Assembly: GCA_963969395.1 (NCBI GenBank)
Contig: OZ017804.1
Coordinates: forward strand, 15,934,001 to 15,998,000
DNA length: 64,000 bases
Reading direction: 5' to 3'
Source of the DNA: Pseudoscleropodium purum
Lineage: Eukaryota; Streptophyta; Bryopsida; Hypnales; Brachytheciaceae
The stretch's first letter is position 1; each line of letters starts with the position of its first letter. Both the position numbers and the translations under genes were made by a program. A model generated the notes under the pieces. The model was not told the origin of the DNA. It did no database searches and saw only the letters and a program-made list of their open reading frames with translations. Shown here in pieces: positions 11,826-26,300 of the stretch.

Positions 11826-14800
11826 TCCTCGGGTCGTTAAACTGAAAGCAGCCCAAAAGTTCGAATCCAATGTTTAATAATAGTTTCTAAGAAATCAAAA
11901 AGTTGCCTCCCCCACTTCTTCCAAATTGCCCCCCACCCCCCAATTTTTTCGACCATTAAATAAATTCTAATTCTCCTCGTGCAACTATTGCAAACTTCCA
12001 TATAAAATTCTCTCTTTCTCTTTGTTTCATTTTTTAAAACCTTTTCGTACAAGATGGGGCTAGTGATTCCCGGTGAATGGGAGTCCACCGTTACTGACTG
12101 GACTCCTTCATTTTGACACACCAATATCATCCATTTAATAATACTTACAGTAGTACTGTACTACACTTTCTCATCCAGTTTTGGGCCCTTCAGTTGGTTA
12201 ACTTCAGTTCAGTTGGACAGGATTTTTTTTTCATTCATCCATCTTCCTTTTGGGGAGGGGGGACCTGCTGTCTGTATGTGAAAGTGCATGGCTGCGATGT
12301 GGAAGCCTCTGTTTTACTCCAACTCCTTGGCGTAGATTTTTTCCTTGGGTCTGGCCCCCACAATAACATATAAGCTTTTAAGCTTATATTTATTGGCTAT
12401 GTCCTTTGGACAAAGACTAGGGCATCAACTCTTGAATTAATTTTAATTTTTTTCTGCTTTTTTTTAATTTTTTTTTCCTGAAACAAGCATGTTGAAGAAA
12501 TGCATTGCATGGGTTCCCGCCAGTGTAATTTAGAGATGGAGGCTTTGATTTCACAGAAGGTAATGAATTTGTCGCCACCAGGTGTCGAATCTACAGCCAT
12601 GCCATTTGGATAGGATACCTCTCCACCATCATCCCGTAGTTTAGGGTAATCTTGGATTGGACTCTCACATTGTGAATCTGAGTTTCCAAATCCAATCTAC
12701 AATCGCATTCACATTGTACAACATAGTTAGGGTTTGGTTGGAAGAGGGGTCCAACTAGGTGGATCCCTTTCTACTTTGCCAAACTGGTAGGATGAGAGGG
12801 TTCCATTATTATTATTTTTTATTTTTTATTTTTAAATTTTATTTTACTTGCCAAGTGTTTATTCAATGTTTTCTTTGTTTAATTTCCCTACTATCCACTA
12901 TTAATAAACTAATATTGTTGTTAATTTCCCCACTATTCACTATCAATTTTTTGGATTTCAAATATTTTTGAATCTCTATAAACTATGGAAATCTACAAAT
13001 TTTAGATTTCTACACACTATAGAGATCTACAAATTGTAGATTTCTACACATTATAAAGATCTACCAACTATAACAATCTACAAGATTGTAGAAATTTTAG
13101 AATTCTATTATCTGAATTCATTACACAAGTGTACAACAACTTATAGGTCTTATATGGCCAACCTAATGATATTCTTGACAATTGATATAAGATAATAAAA
13201 AAAACGACTATCATCATTTTATATTTCTAGTCGTTTTTTGTAACTACAAATCAGCATGGTGAATTCCACATAGCATAGACTTATTACATTGACAATTGTG
13301 ATGAATATTGAATAGAAAATAGCTCACATTCATTCTAAATTTGAACTCTATTAAAACTCTCGTAATCCTACACTTCATTCTACGACTACTTTGCGACTAA
13401 AACAATGTGCTAATGACGTAAAACAATGACTCAAGATTTGGTGCTAATAGAGAGGGCTATAGTAGCAAGATAGTTGTATAGGACTCTTAATTGCTTTTTA
13501 GTGGGTTGTGGGAGAAATGTTTTTCTTCTATTGTATTTATGAGTGCAAATACTTATATTTCTTTTTTAGAGATGAAATCATATGACTTCTTTAAGTCATA
13601 ATTTTCTTAGATTTTTTTGTTAAATTTGTAAAATTTTGGTGACAAAATGAAGAAAAGTCATATCGAAGACAAGATTAGATCAAAAAATTTGAAATTCTCA
13701 CAAATGTATATAAGTGTACACAATCAATTTGAAAGAAATGGTTGCTTTCAAAGCAGACTACTGTATGTAGTATACATATTTTGCATGATACAATAAAGTT
13801 CCCTTTGAATATATTGATTATTTTAATTAGTGTCTTGTTTGAAATAATGCTATTTCTGAATTGGGACCACTTCAAAAAGAGATTTGAAAAATTTAGAGGT
13901 TCAACATTGCTTGAGATGTTGTGTTTATTTAGCAAAATGATCTTTTTTGAATTTCAGCCAAACTAATGAAATGAAGTATATCAAGTCTCATTTCTTCTCC
14001 AATTTGGAAATTTAGAAAAAAATTGAAATTGAAATATTTAATGCAATTTAGACTTTAGGCCTATGATCCTAGCCTACTAAATTTTTTAATTATGGAAAGA
14101 TAGAAAAATATGACTTAAACCTTGCTATAATTAGATCAAAAATGTACATGAGGTGGTTTTGAAATCAATATATGAGAGACAATGAATGGACAAAGGATGA
14201 AGTAGGAGCACATTAAGGTCTATTAGATATTGCTAAAAGGTTTAAGTAAGGATGGTTAAAGCATATGGTTGGTTCCATTTTCATGTAGTGATAGGTCAAT
14301 ATTCATGTATTTAAATTTGAAGTTGGCAAGCCAATTACTTTGTTACCAAAAATGCAAAATTTGCTAAATTGATTTAAGACAAGCATGGATATACTTAGGA
14401 CCTTTACTTCCTATTTATTGCAAGTCCCCATGTTTCTTCTTGGTTTCCACATCTCTCTTTATAAGTTGTATGTGTATGCATTTTGCCAAATCTATTGTTA
14501 GAAATAGGTGCCTAAGATATAAATCTTTGAAAATTCAATAATATATGGAAAAATATGAAACTACTTGTGTTACATACGACATCTATTTTTCTTTGTTCTA
14601 AAATGAGCTAAAACTCTTTTAATCCTTAGAAGCCTATAAAAAAGGCGGACCAACCCTTAAATGGTTGCTTTTAAGGCAAACTACTTTACTTCACTATTTG
14701 TACACACCAATCTTTATGTTGGAAATAAAACATAGTACACTTTCACTAATTTTTGTGAATAAATTCCTTGTTGATTTTAAAAATTATTGTGGTCCACATT

Positions 14801-15082
14801 TAGTTATAAAATGTGGGTGTTTACAAGTAGTGTGATCTACAATATTTGAAACAAGAATAGTGGAATTATGAGGCTTTGTCATAGATTAATTTATGAACCC
14901 CACATCCCCATTCAAATCAAACCCTAAATGTGTTGTGCAATGTCAAACTAGAGTCAATGCCATAGTTTATGTCCTTTGGAGAGAGTCAATAAACAATGCA
15001 ACTTCATATTTATTCATGCCATGTGCTCAAACACTATTAGAGAATGACATGTGAGATCAAACAAGTTTCATTACTTTTTGAA
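11826..15082. other. AT-rich intergenic DNA; no gene
   Basis: Apart from the small tandem repeat at 12975-13105 I see no feature. ORFs are short and of low complexity. Confidence 0.5.
12975..13105. repeat. Short tandem repeat, unit about 35-41 bp
   Basis: Two clear copies and one worn copy of a unit containing ATCTACAAATTTTAGATTTC, beginning near 12975, 13016 and 13050. Each unit holds its own small palindrome (CTACAAATTGTAG). Confidence 0.7.
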
Positions 15083-16020
15083 ATAATCCTAAAGTCCCAA
15101 GAGGCTCCTCAAGGGACTTTTGAAGGTTCAGACAAGTATCTACAATCTCAATTTTTGGCAAGATTTTTTTAATGTTTTTTTCAAAATAGAAAAACTAACT
15201 AGTTCTATAGGAATATATATTTTTATTTCAACCAATGCTTAGGAGAAAAAGCTATACCATAGTAAAACCTAAATAGGCAAGGGTTGGCATCAAAATAAAA
15301 CACAAAAACTTGAAATAATTTTAAAAAACTTTGGTTCTCATAGAAAACATTTTTGTCTAAATGGAAAACATTAAATCATTCTATTTAGACTAATGATGAG
15401 AAATTTGTGGATAATCTTGTTTTTCAAGCAATCAAAGCATGAGTTTGTCAAAAAATAACTTAAAAGATTCATTTTTGAACTCAATTTTTACAATTTTTCA
15501 AGAAAAAAGGTAGCACATGGTTTAGTTTTCTTCTTCAACAATCTCACCATTGGAATTAGCATATTTCAATTCCATCTTTGAGCTATCAACAATTTAGTTT
15601 GTTTTCTTTCTATCTTGTACTTGTTTCAACTTAACAATTTTTTAAAGAATGAAAATCACAAGTTTTTTCTTTGAATTTTTGTTCCCAAATTCTCAACTCA
15701 ATTATTCAACATAAAAAGAATTTCATTAACATTCTATTCTACAAAAAAATTTAAGTTAAGAGGATTCAAAGCTTTATAATCTAGTCAAGTTGGGAGCATA
15801 AAAACATCGTTTTCTTCACTTTGAACTCTTATATCTTGTGATTGATATGGTCAAAGCTTTTGTAATTTCTCCCAAATGTTTTCATACTAGCCTAGTGCAA
15901 GATCCTACAATTAGATTTGATAAAGAAACAAATGTTTAAAATTTTGTTGTTTGCATTAAAAATGGCAATTTTGAGTGGGATTTAAACAAAAAAATGACCT
16001 AGGGACTTTTAGGGGTCAAG
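15083..16020 (+). mobile_element. Decayed TIR element, copy C
   Basis: About 938 bp in the same orientation as copy A. The worn left end is AATAATCCTAAAGTCCC and the right end GGGACTTTTAGGGGTCAAG. Internal landmarks shared with copy A, in the same order, include TTCTATTTAGACTAATGA and the block ending CAACAATTTAGT. No coding capacity. Confidence 0.6.
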
Positions 16021-16084
16021 ATAGAAGGTCCATAAAATGCTCAAGCTCTAAAAATATCCTTTAATACAACAATACGTTTTTTTT

Positions 16085-16345
16085 TCTCATTGCACCAACA
16101 ATATACCTATTATGTACATTTCAAGAGGTGGACACTTTTAGTGACAGCATTGTGTTCCAACTTCAAAAATTTATAACTAATTCCACAAAGCTTTGAAAAA
16201 CATGAAACAACTTGTGTTAGAGGCCAATTCCATTTATTTTTCAAGAAAAATTTACTGATAAATATTTCAAGAAGTTTATCCTCCCTAAATTAATTTTTGG
16301 GAGCTCTTAAATGGACACTTTATGGACCTCGTACCTTCAGGTGGT
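16085..16345 (+). repeat. Dispersed repeat R2, copy 1
   Basis: A block of about 260 bp shared with 39888-40130 in the same orientation. Landmarks are ATGAAACAACTTGTGTTAGA, then GCCAATTCC, then AAATTTACTGA and ATATTTCAAGA. Function unknown. Confidence 0.65.
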
Positions 16346-19300
16346 GCAACTTGATGGTTCAGCCAATTGAAAGTTCCATAATCCTTACTGAAAACTAGGC
16401 ATCATTCCTTCCTTTGTTTGTCATCTAACGGCTTTGGTGTATCCATATAATTCCATTTTGACTTCAATTGTAAGGAGGATTGCAGCTCAAGCAATTCAAT
16501 CAATGAAGTCCTCTCCCTTTTCCCACACGTCAACTGAAATGGGAAATAACCAATTTGGAAGTGGATTGCCCAGAAATTTGGCACCACAAGCAAAAAAATT
16601 GGTGAAAAAAAAAAATTATTATTAAAAAGGCAATTGAAATGCCTTAGCACTGGAATTCTTTCTTGAATTTTAGCATATTTTTGTTTATCTTTTTATAAAT
16701 ATATATTACTTTACATCAAATTCATCATTGATTTAGAAAGTGTTTCTTTTAAAAAAAAAGTCAAGCACTAGTTTGGATGAATGAGAAGTTTTGTAGTAAA
16801 AAGTATCCCCTAGAACCATTGTATTCCTCATTCAAATTTTATCCATTGGAGCACTGACTAAAGAGGGTAGATATTCAACTCTTGCTCATGTTAGATGAGC
16901 AATTGGTTTGTTCACATTAATGAACTATCTATGTCAGAATATAGTTTTATTTATTTAATTATCAAGATATCTTTGTCTTAAATATCAAGGTAAATTAGTA
17001 TAGCTGTTACCACCAACATTCCAACAATTCCACCTTTATGTAACTAAGTTACATGTGGTATGCAATTTCCTTATTAAAATGTATCCCTTGGATGACATAA
17101 GGGCAAAGATGAGATGGGAGTGGTAAAACAATGACTCATCTTAAATGCATCTATGCAAGATTGAGTAATTACAAGCTTGAGAAGAGGTTGTCTTATATTG
17201 GTGCACTTTCTATGCAAGTAGACTAGGATTTGCAAGAGTTGTGATTGGCTATGAAAATAGATAGTGCATGCCTACACAACTCCAATAGGGTAGAAGTACC
17301 TATTTCGGATAATTTAAGCATTTGAATACTTGTATGATGTGGGAAAGTCTTGAAGAAATTGAGTTTAATGTATGCAAAAATAAAGATGAGGAAGAATGCA
17401 AAAAAAGACCTGAATTTTTTCCAAAAAAAATAAATATTTTATTGAATTTAATTGTGGATTTTTCATCTGGATCCATTCCGATCTCATAGACTCACCTATT
17501 TTGGTTACCTTTAACACTTTCCCTAAGCCAAGAAGGAAAAGAGATGAATTGACGATAAGGTGCAAAGTTAACAACTAATCTTCTTCAATAAATAGTACAT
17601 TCCGTTGTTGTTTACGATAGGGCAACCTATGCAACCATCATAGGAGGCTTCTCCAAAATAGGTTCTTCTACCATACATAGAGCAAAAGTCAGCTTGAGTG
17701 AAGGCCACACTTGCCACTTAGAGCAAAGTTTGATTTGTAATTTTTCTCACTAAGTCCTTGACTCTAACTTTGTATTAAGGCCAAATAAAATTAAGAGGAA
17801 CCAAATATGAAAATTTCTTCACACTAGGCAAAGATTTATTTTAATATATAAATTTCAATATATATTTTGAGATATATATTTGTGTGTAGGATATATAATT
17901 TTATTATACATATTTCAACATATTTTTTAACAAAATATAAATTCCAATGGTTCTAATGTTGCAGTTTGGAGGGTGAATTTAACAAGGTTATTTGTTAGAT
18001 AATGAGTCCAACCTATAAAAGACTTCTAGTGGTGTGCCTTTCATTGCAACTATAGTAGTGTGCCATGTATTGTTTCCATTGTATAATAAAATAAAAGTAA
18101 AAAGCAATTTTTTGATTTTAAATTCATTACACCAATATACCTTTAGAATTCAATAACTTTTACATTGTTGGTCTAGACACTATGCAATGATAGTCATTCA
18201 CCCTTCCTTGCATAGAGCTTTCCGATGGTACTAAGGATGCGATTAGGGGACGTACAGTCCAAGAGATCTCACTATCACTGTAACAAACAAAAACAAACAA
18301 CAACCTAACTTACGGTATGGATTTGCTAAACAATATAATCTGTGAATGAACTTTAAATTCACTTATATGTTTGATGGAAGTAGCCCCAAGAAGAAGATTG
18401 TTTAGGGTACTAAGTAATGTGGGTACATCCAAAATCACACTCTACCTAAAACTACCATCATCACTTTGCACATTTCCAAAATCAATATGTATTTAACTAT
18501 GTAGAAGAAATGATTGCAGAACCTCTACCAAAAAAAATTGTGACCTTAATTCATATCTTTTGAATATAATATGCAAACACTGCATTCTTTGATGCATTGG
18601 AAACCCCTTTTACTTGCTGACCAATAAAAAAATTCAATGAAAATTTGACCAATCTAATAATAATAACTAGGCATAGTCACAAAACTAATGGTGGTTTGAA
18701 GGATACCCACCTTACATAGCAACTTCATTGAATTTCATCTCAAACTTGTCAAGATAGAAAGAAAATGTTTTTTCTATGAAAATTATGTTAAAAAAAGGTA
18801 TTTTAATTTGTTCTACTTGTAAAATTTATTTTGAAAGTTAATGATCACATATCATACATGCAAAAATCGTTGCACTCAATGTATCATAAGCAACATCGCA
18901 AAACAATTTGGTGTGATTTTTGAAATTGTATTGATAAATTTATTTCTCATAGTAACAAAGTATTTTGAATTTTGAACACAGATCATTTGTTTGCTAAGGG
19001 ATAATGCAAAACAATTGATGTAATATAAGGTATAGTAATTTTAAATAGATGTCACTAAGTCAATGAGTATAACAAACAATCCATAATTCATAGAAGTGAT
19101 TCAATAGTTCACCTTTCAAAGGATTTCTAATCAATTTCATCAAAATTGCATTGACATTGATAGATCCTACATATATCCTTCACGAAGTCTTTAAAATATA
19201 AAAGTCTTTTATATCAAGCAATGGAACCCTTCATTTGGTCCCTCTCAATGCATATTTTTGGTTGCTTTGGAAATGTCAACAAAACATTATTATATACACA

Positions 19301-19500
19301 TTAGTTTCATTTGAGTTGTCTTCACTCTAATTTGAGATTTTGGTCCCCAAAATACAATTCCAACGTACAAGGTGGGATCAAAAGCAGTCTCATACAATTG
19401 AATGCACAAAACCTTTTGACCCCTTCAAGCAAATCAGATTTGCAAAGATGGGACCACTCAATTTAAGGAGAAGACAAATCAATAGGATTTGATTGCATCC
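16346..19500. other. AT-rich intergenic DNA; no gene
   Basis: One copy of dispersed repeat R3 lies at about 18435-18625. The remaining ORFs (such as 16434-16625 and 17365-17574) are short, with no recognisable product. Confidence 0.5.
18435..18625 (+). repeat. Dispersed repeat R3, copy 1
   Basis: Shares an ordered set of blocks with 43370-43530, the complement of 43560-43740, and 44104-44285: CCATCATCACT, ACATTTCCAAAATCAATATG, GAAGAAATGATTGCAGAA and a final TTTACTTGCTGACC. Non-coding. Confidence 0.6.
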
Positions 19501-20384
19501 ATAACATTATGTAACAGTGTACAAAGGTACCCAAAAATATTGTTGAAGACCCACAACTTCAGTCTCAAAGCAAAGAATCATTCTTTGTGTGAGACAAGTT
19601 CAAGTTTGGAGGCAACTATGTCATGATCACTTCATCTTAAGCTTAAAGGTCAATCTTTGTTGCTTCGTGCCTACATCTTAATTCGTTTTCGTTTTCGCAT
19701 GGCCCTATAAAGGACATCATCGTTGATTTAGGGCTCCTCCTCCATATGACAATATAAAAAGTCTAAGGTGATCAAGTTTTCGAGCTTCACAACAATTCAC
19801 TCCTGCAAACAGGAACAACATCTTGCTGAATCACATCGTAACAGCACAAAATTCTGAAAAGAAAGAGAAAAATAGTGCCTTCAATTTGACCTCGTATACT
19901 GATACAAGAACATGCTTGAATGTGCTGCACATGAGCTAACGCCAAGTTCAAACTGACATCCTGTCCTTCTAAGTACATTTTCTTGACTTCACCCCCTTAT
20001 GCATCCGAAATTGAACGCACCAGCAGCCTCGAACAAAGAACCTTAACATGCACTTGAGTTGTGAAATATCCTGATGCCGTTTGCTAGGAGCAGACATGAT
20101 TCTACCACTACAATTCCAAGTCCCAGTTCTAGGCTTCACTTTTAGCTTCCAGACTTCCCAGTTCTTCGTCTATGTGCAGCACCTCTCAAACTTGCAGGGT
20201 GCTAAGGTTGTGGGAAAGCGTTGGTCCAACACCCAGGCCGTAATCTAGCCCTTGATCAATATAAATGGTTCTGTGCAATACAGTTTCTAAGAAACATACA
20301 AGCTCTTGTGCAGCACCTGCTGAAGAATTTAGAAGTAGCCTTAGTAAGTAGACATACCGCAGGCTTCTACTGAATCACCACTGT
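19501..20384 (-). other. Presumed 3' flank/3' UTR of the topoisomerase gene
   Basis: Composition becomes less AT-rich from about 19.6 kb, as expected for transcribed DNA downstream of the topoisomerase stop at 20385. No separate gene is supported; the 63-codon frame at 19787-19978 has no recognisable features. Confidence 0.4.
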
Positions 20385-23300
20385 CTATTCACCCTGTAAA
20401 CAAAATCAGATCACTCGTTAAGCCATGACTCCAGCAAAAACATCCTTTCTACTTCTAAACTAGTCACAATCAAAATGTGAAAAACAAACATGGTTGAGGT
20501 TGAAGTCAAGAAGACCTGCATGAGAAGAAGCTCGGAGCTACTGTCCGACACTGCAACATTTTTCCTTGGCCTGCCCCTTCCTCTTTTCTTGATTACAGAA
20601 TTTACACCTCTCGGAAGACTTTCACTATTTGAGTCCTGGGTCAATTTCTTAGTATGCTGCTTCTCTCGCTTTGTACTCTGTTGACCCTGCGAGACTGAAG
20701 GACGTGGGGCATTGTGTGGTAATGAAGACTTGTCTTCAATCTGAGGACTTGATCCCTGAATGGTCTCGTCAACTGGCTTCCTGTGGGGTCGCCGTCCACG
20801 TCTAGACACATTTTTGCCTTTCAATATTTCAACAGCCTTCTCTATAGATAAATTTTCTATTTTAACTCCCTGCAAAAGACATGAGGATTCCCTTAGCCCC
20901 TAAATGTCGTGCAAGACACCAATATCCCATTCGTCACATCGACCACTGCTTTCATACGGTAGGAAGCTCCTTAGGAGTCACGTTGGGTATCGTCACACTC
21001 TAAGAATGAGTTGGCTTTCTAATAGTGCAATTTACAGCACCAGTAGATGGCCTCTCGAACTATGAAAGAACCAAAAACTTAAGTATGTCCATTGTTTATC
21101 TTTGTTCGTCAAATGAAGAAAGTTTTCAAGACTTTGTAAACAATAAATATAGTGGAATCTACATTTTTGGAAATTTAAAAACCAAATACCTCTAAATTGA
21201 TTTGATAAAGATCTATGAAGTTATCTCTGAGTTGAACAACTTATTGTCATCATCATGCTTTAACTTCATTTCGAATATCAACTAAAGCAAAGGTGCGGAA
21301 GTCATATAGCACATCTAATTTGTTGTTGTGAACCTTGTCGGCATTCATGAGTTAATCTTCCAACAGTCTGGTAAAAGAGATGAAGTGTATTAGATAATTA
21401 TTTAACCGAAAACAGACGACCTCAGTATTGAAACTAATTTGTATGAGATCTCACCTGGGGAACATTTGCACTAATTGCCCGGTGGCGCAGAAAGAAACCA
21501 AACTTTCCAATGCTAATGATAATGGGCGTCCCTTCTACAGGATGCATCCCCTGTCAAACAGTCATTCAGGAAACGAAAAATAAAAATTTGCAAGGGATCA
21601 ATACCACGAGCCCCAGTAGTCAGTTTGACAAAAATGAACGAACCAGAAATACTTACCAACTCCCGAGGATAGCTCAATAACTCCAAGGCTTTTGTTAAAG
21701 TGACTTCCTCAGCTTTGACACCCTAAAAAAATGGAGAAACACTACACCATTAGGAAAACGTAACCCCTAAAGGAACCATCACTCATGGGTTAAAAATGAC
21801 CAGAATTAGTAAATAGTATTGCGTATGTTGGTCGACAAACAAATAAAATTCAACCGAAAGAAAATCTCCATATCGCCTACTGAGAACTGCTGGAAGGCAT
21901 TTGGAATTCACTGCCCTTTAGGGGTTACATACTATATGTTGATACGCAAACAGCTCTGGGGACATAATTCTTCAAACTCAAAAGAACATACCTTGGGTAT
22001 CGTTGTTCGAGGCGGTTTCTGATTTTTGGAAGCTTCTCCAAGTTGCACATATGCTCCATACGGCCCCACCCTCATCACCACCTAAGAATATCAGCAACAA
22101 TCAGCGTCTAATTACATTTCCGCAGACATCGTTTGCTTCCAAGACCCACTGAAATATTCCCAACAAGTGTACCTTCTGTCATAGTCAAACATCATCCTGC
22201 ACAACCAATTTTCATGTTGCCACAAGCAGGAAGGTGGTTGTGGTGCGTATGCCCTCAGAAAAATACCTCCAATTGCGTGGTCGGGTCCACACCAAGAACC
22301 TTGGCAGGATGTGCAATAGCAGACCATTGTTCAGATGGGGTTTCAGAGTCTTCATCACTACTTAATTCATCTTCCTCTCCAGATATCATATTGGCTTTGA
22401 AACTGTCGTACATAAATGGGCAAAGTAGCACATATGAGAAAACTAAAACTTAAAGAAGATAGGTCATTGCATTATATACTTAGTAACATTATTACTAGCC
22501 AATAGCTTGTCGACCTACACAGAAATTTGCAGTGCTTCTGGTGAGACTATCAATGCTGTATTTTATACATGAACTATCAAGAGGAATTGACTACTTGATG
22601 CCAACTGGAGTGGGGAGATAAGGCAACACTTTAAAGACAACACAGGAAGCCTATAACTGGCAATTAAGTGTTGGAAGAGGCGAATACAGGCAATTAGGGT
22701 GACGCGAGCATCCAAAAAAGTAGCCAGCTCCAAATCGACTCAGTTTTAGAGACACCTTTCCTTCCTTGCAGCTGACACATCCAGTTTTAAGATGAGGACT
22801 ACATTGGGCATAAAGACATACAGGGCAAAACAAATGGATCTCCCTTGAAACTATCATAGAAATAGAACTAAAAACAATGACTCGAAATCATTGCCTAAAC
22901 TTTGTCAGCAGTCTACGCCAATAAACGAAGTTGACGTCCACTAGAGGCATCCAAGACTCATCAGGAAGTATAACCAGGTATAAATCACCTTGGACAAACT
23001 CTGTCCCCAGTCCCTGCACTTGTTGACGGAAAGAGCTGTTTGGCTAGCAGCTCTTCGAGCAGCACGGCCACCTTCACATTCAAAATGGAATGGCTAATGA
23101 AATCAACTGAGTACATCCAAACCAAGCAAAATGGTGGGAAGAGGTGGAGAGTCAAAGCCTTGGGATAACGGGTTGTACCTTACTAATAGGAACTTTCATG
23201 GCATCCATAACATCCTCATGAAATTCAGGCCAGAAATTTCTCAGCACCTCCTTCCAGTTTGCATGTCCTGCTGATACTTCATCAAGCTGTTACACAAAAC

Positions 23301-26300
23301 GAATCCTATTTGTGACCACTGCAGAAGTTGACGAGCTTTGTCATACAAACAGTTTTAAGCGTACTCCCGCTCAAGCAGTGAGGCATCAAAACAAGCTTTC
23401 TTACTTGAGTATCAATTGGAACATTAAAAAATTCTCATCCAGCTATCTTGAGATATAGGCATTTTCTAGCACAATCACTAGATAACATGCGCAATCGTTT
23501 TGAAACATCCGAGACAGACTCCATATGTCATACCTGCCTCTCCATATTGGCAGTAAGAGCAAAGTCTGTAAACTCTGGAAAATAGTGAATGAGGAATGCG
23601 GATACCTGCACAGGAAATTTAAGTAGTAGAAGCATCAAATACAGAAACGCCAATGGGCAGGTCAACAAACTATGAGAGAAGTCACCTATGAAAGCAAAGT
23701 CATGAAGAACATAATTTAGTATGAAAGGTTTTAGAGAAGAGCTTGAACGACAGGTTCTCATAACTTACCATGCGTCCTCGCACTTCAGGAAAAATTCGAT
23801 GTTCATCAATTCTCATATAATTCCTGACCTGGAAAAAAGGGAGTTTCCTTAGGAGAGAATCCTCTTCTGTCATGAGTTGATCTAGAAAAAAATCAGCAAG
23901 AGAAACAATTCCCGGAAAAAAGTCAACCACAAAGGTGCAACCGATACTAGGTACTGATATACAAAAAAGAGATATAACAACCAGAATCTATATACTTTCA
24001 GTCTCCAAGCCATTTCCAGCTAATGCCTTTTTACAATTCTACAAACCATAGATAGAAGAATAATTCTGAATAATTACAAGCAGAGAGGTCACATAACAAC
24101 CCAATACATTTTAAGGTTAGTCACAAGATCAAAACCTGCAAAGTACGTAGAGAGGGAGCATATGTTGAAGGACGGCCAATGCCTAGCTCTTCCAGTTGCT
24201 TCACCTGCAAATTTCCACGTGAGAATGAGGTTCTATGCTATCTCCAAGACTGTGATCACAATCACACGAATGCATTTGCAGCATGTACATGCTGAGCACA
24301 ATGTTTACAGGTCATTGTAAGAGTTTAGAACAGAGAAGGCCACAAAATCCAAAGAGGTGACAGAATATCAATAGACGCTATTATAAGCATTACTTAAATA
24401 GATTGTCAAAGCAACTGCAGAACTTTACATCAAAGTCACAACACACACATGAATTAGGTTCACTTACTAAAGTGCCCTCGGAAAAACGGGGTGGAGGCTC
24501 TGTGAAGTGCTGACGTAGTCGAAACTCTAATAGTTTTATAAGATCTCCTGGCTTCTCTCCCACAAAACCATTAAATCACTACAACTGCTAATAAAATAAT
24601 CAACCAACCCAACCATTACGAAAAGAGCTCTGAAAGAAATCACATAAAACCGAACACATCTCACCAGTCCCAATTGTTAGAAAATTAAAATAATAGCATC
24701 CTCGATTCGGAAACAATTGAATGTCTATACAGGACTTGACTTTCGTCACCTCAAGTTGATTCAAATCTACAGTAGATCCACCGTCGTCTTTATCTTGAAG
24801 AATTTCCACAAATTTACCAAGTGCTGCCGAGTCCTGTGTATTGAACCAGGCAAACCCAGGCACTCAATGTGGTTATCTCAACCAATCTGAGAGAATAAAA
24901 CAAAACTATGACTGTAAGAGGAGCTAAATTCACGTCATAGTTACAATTGGAATTTCAATATTCTGATGTCCAAATCTAACAATTCCGGATCTAAACAGTC
25001 CACGTCTAGACGGCAGGGATGCACCTTATCCAATTAGGAAAATGGGCAAGAGCTTCTAACCTTATAGGCGTCAAGAAATCCAGAAAAAGACGTAGCGGAG
25101 CTACTAGAACGTAGCTGCACATCATCATCATCATCCACTACGTATACGGAGACCTGCATGTCACTCCAACCCAAGAATTTACACTTCTAAGTACCACGCA
25201 TAATAAAACATTTCCCATAAAGATTATAGAGTCAGCAGCATAAGACACTGTTGATGCATCTAACAGTACATGAAAGAAGACCTCATATTTTACTGCTCTC
25301 ATATTCTAGCTGCTGCCGAGCTTTCAGAAAATATCACATGCCCGAAGAGACCCTTTAGCATACAAAACACGATTAATCACTCATTGATCAATAATAATTG
25401 TAAATAGGTGAGTAGCAATGATTTTAAATTGTATTTTATAGGCAGCTATGACTTTCGGCCACAGCAAGCAAGAAAAGATTGTCCCCGTCATTCCTCTCTG
25501 ATTAATTGCCTAGATTAACTACTGTAAAACACTTGATGGACCGAACTCCATTCACTTTAATATTGAGTATCCAAACCTGGCTGGATACTGCAGGCTCCAT
25601 CTGGCTCGCCACAGTGCGAGCCCATATAAGGCTATACAGTTGCAAAGCATCTTCCTCCAAAGCATCAGCTACGGATGCTACACCCACAATAGAAGTCCTG
25701 TTAATCATTCCCTACGTGCCAGAATTCAGAAGTATGTCTTGATCACCTAATTAAAACGGAAGTGTGCATCCCATTCATAAAAAGACCTCGACATGTGTGT
25801 GCATTTTCAGTAGACCTGTAAAACGAATTTGGAATTACAGCATTATTAGCTCTTTAACAACACTGGCATTACGAAGTACTTGACTTCCAGGAATTTTTCT
25901 CCAGGAATAAAGAAATAAATATACTTGTTCCATCGTAAAGACTCTTACTGAAAGATTACTCTGAACTCTTCAACGCAACCAACGCTTGATGCACTGATCA
26001 TAGTTTAAAAGCAGAATGTGAACACACAGAACACGAAATAAAACAAGCTTACATGGCAGGCGAAATATATCAGTTGGCCGAATAGCCTCATGAGCTTCCT
26101 GGGCATTTCTCAATTTGGACACCAAAACCCTGCTTTCAGCCGGAACGTAGTCTTGTCCATATCTGTACCACGCCATTGCAAGCAGAGCCTCAGAATCCCA
26201 ATACTTCATTCCATCCATGCCAATCCCAATATAAAGAACCCAAGCTCAGTTGGTTTACAATACAAGGGGGATGCATTTGATATCAAACCTATCCAATTCA

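Noticed and set aside
3107..16020. Protein-coding transposon or viral remnants in the 3-20 kb region
   Set aside because: No transposase, reverse transcriptase or capsid-like motifs found in any frame; all repeats here appear non-coding.
20411..20515. Read-through of the topoisomerase penultimate exon to the stop at 20411
   Set aside because: It would add a hydrophobic 34-residue tail unlike the family, and a CAG|GT donor with a TTTACAG acceptor gives a short in-frame end. Kept only as an alternative.
22651..22687. Extension of the topoisomerase zinc-finger exon to the stop at 22651
   Set aside because: A phase-matched donor (CCT|GTATTC at 22688) and the following exon (FKANMISGEEDE...) continue the protein into its C-terminal repeats.
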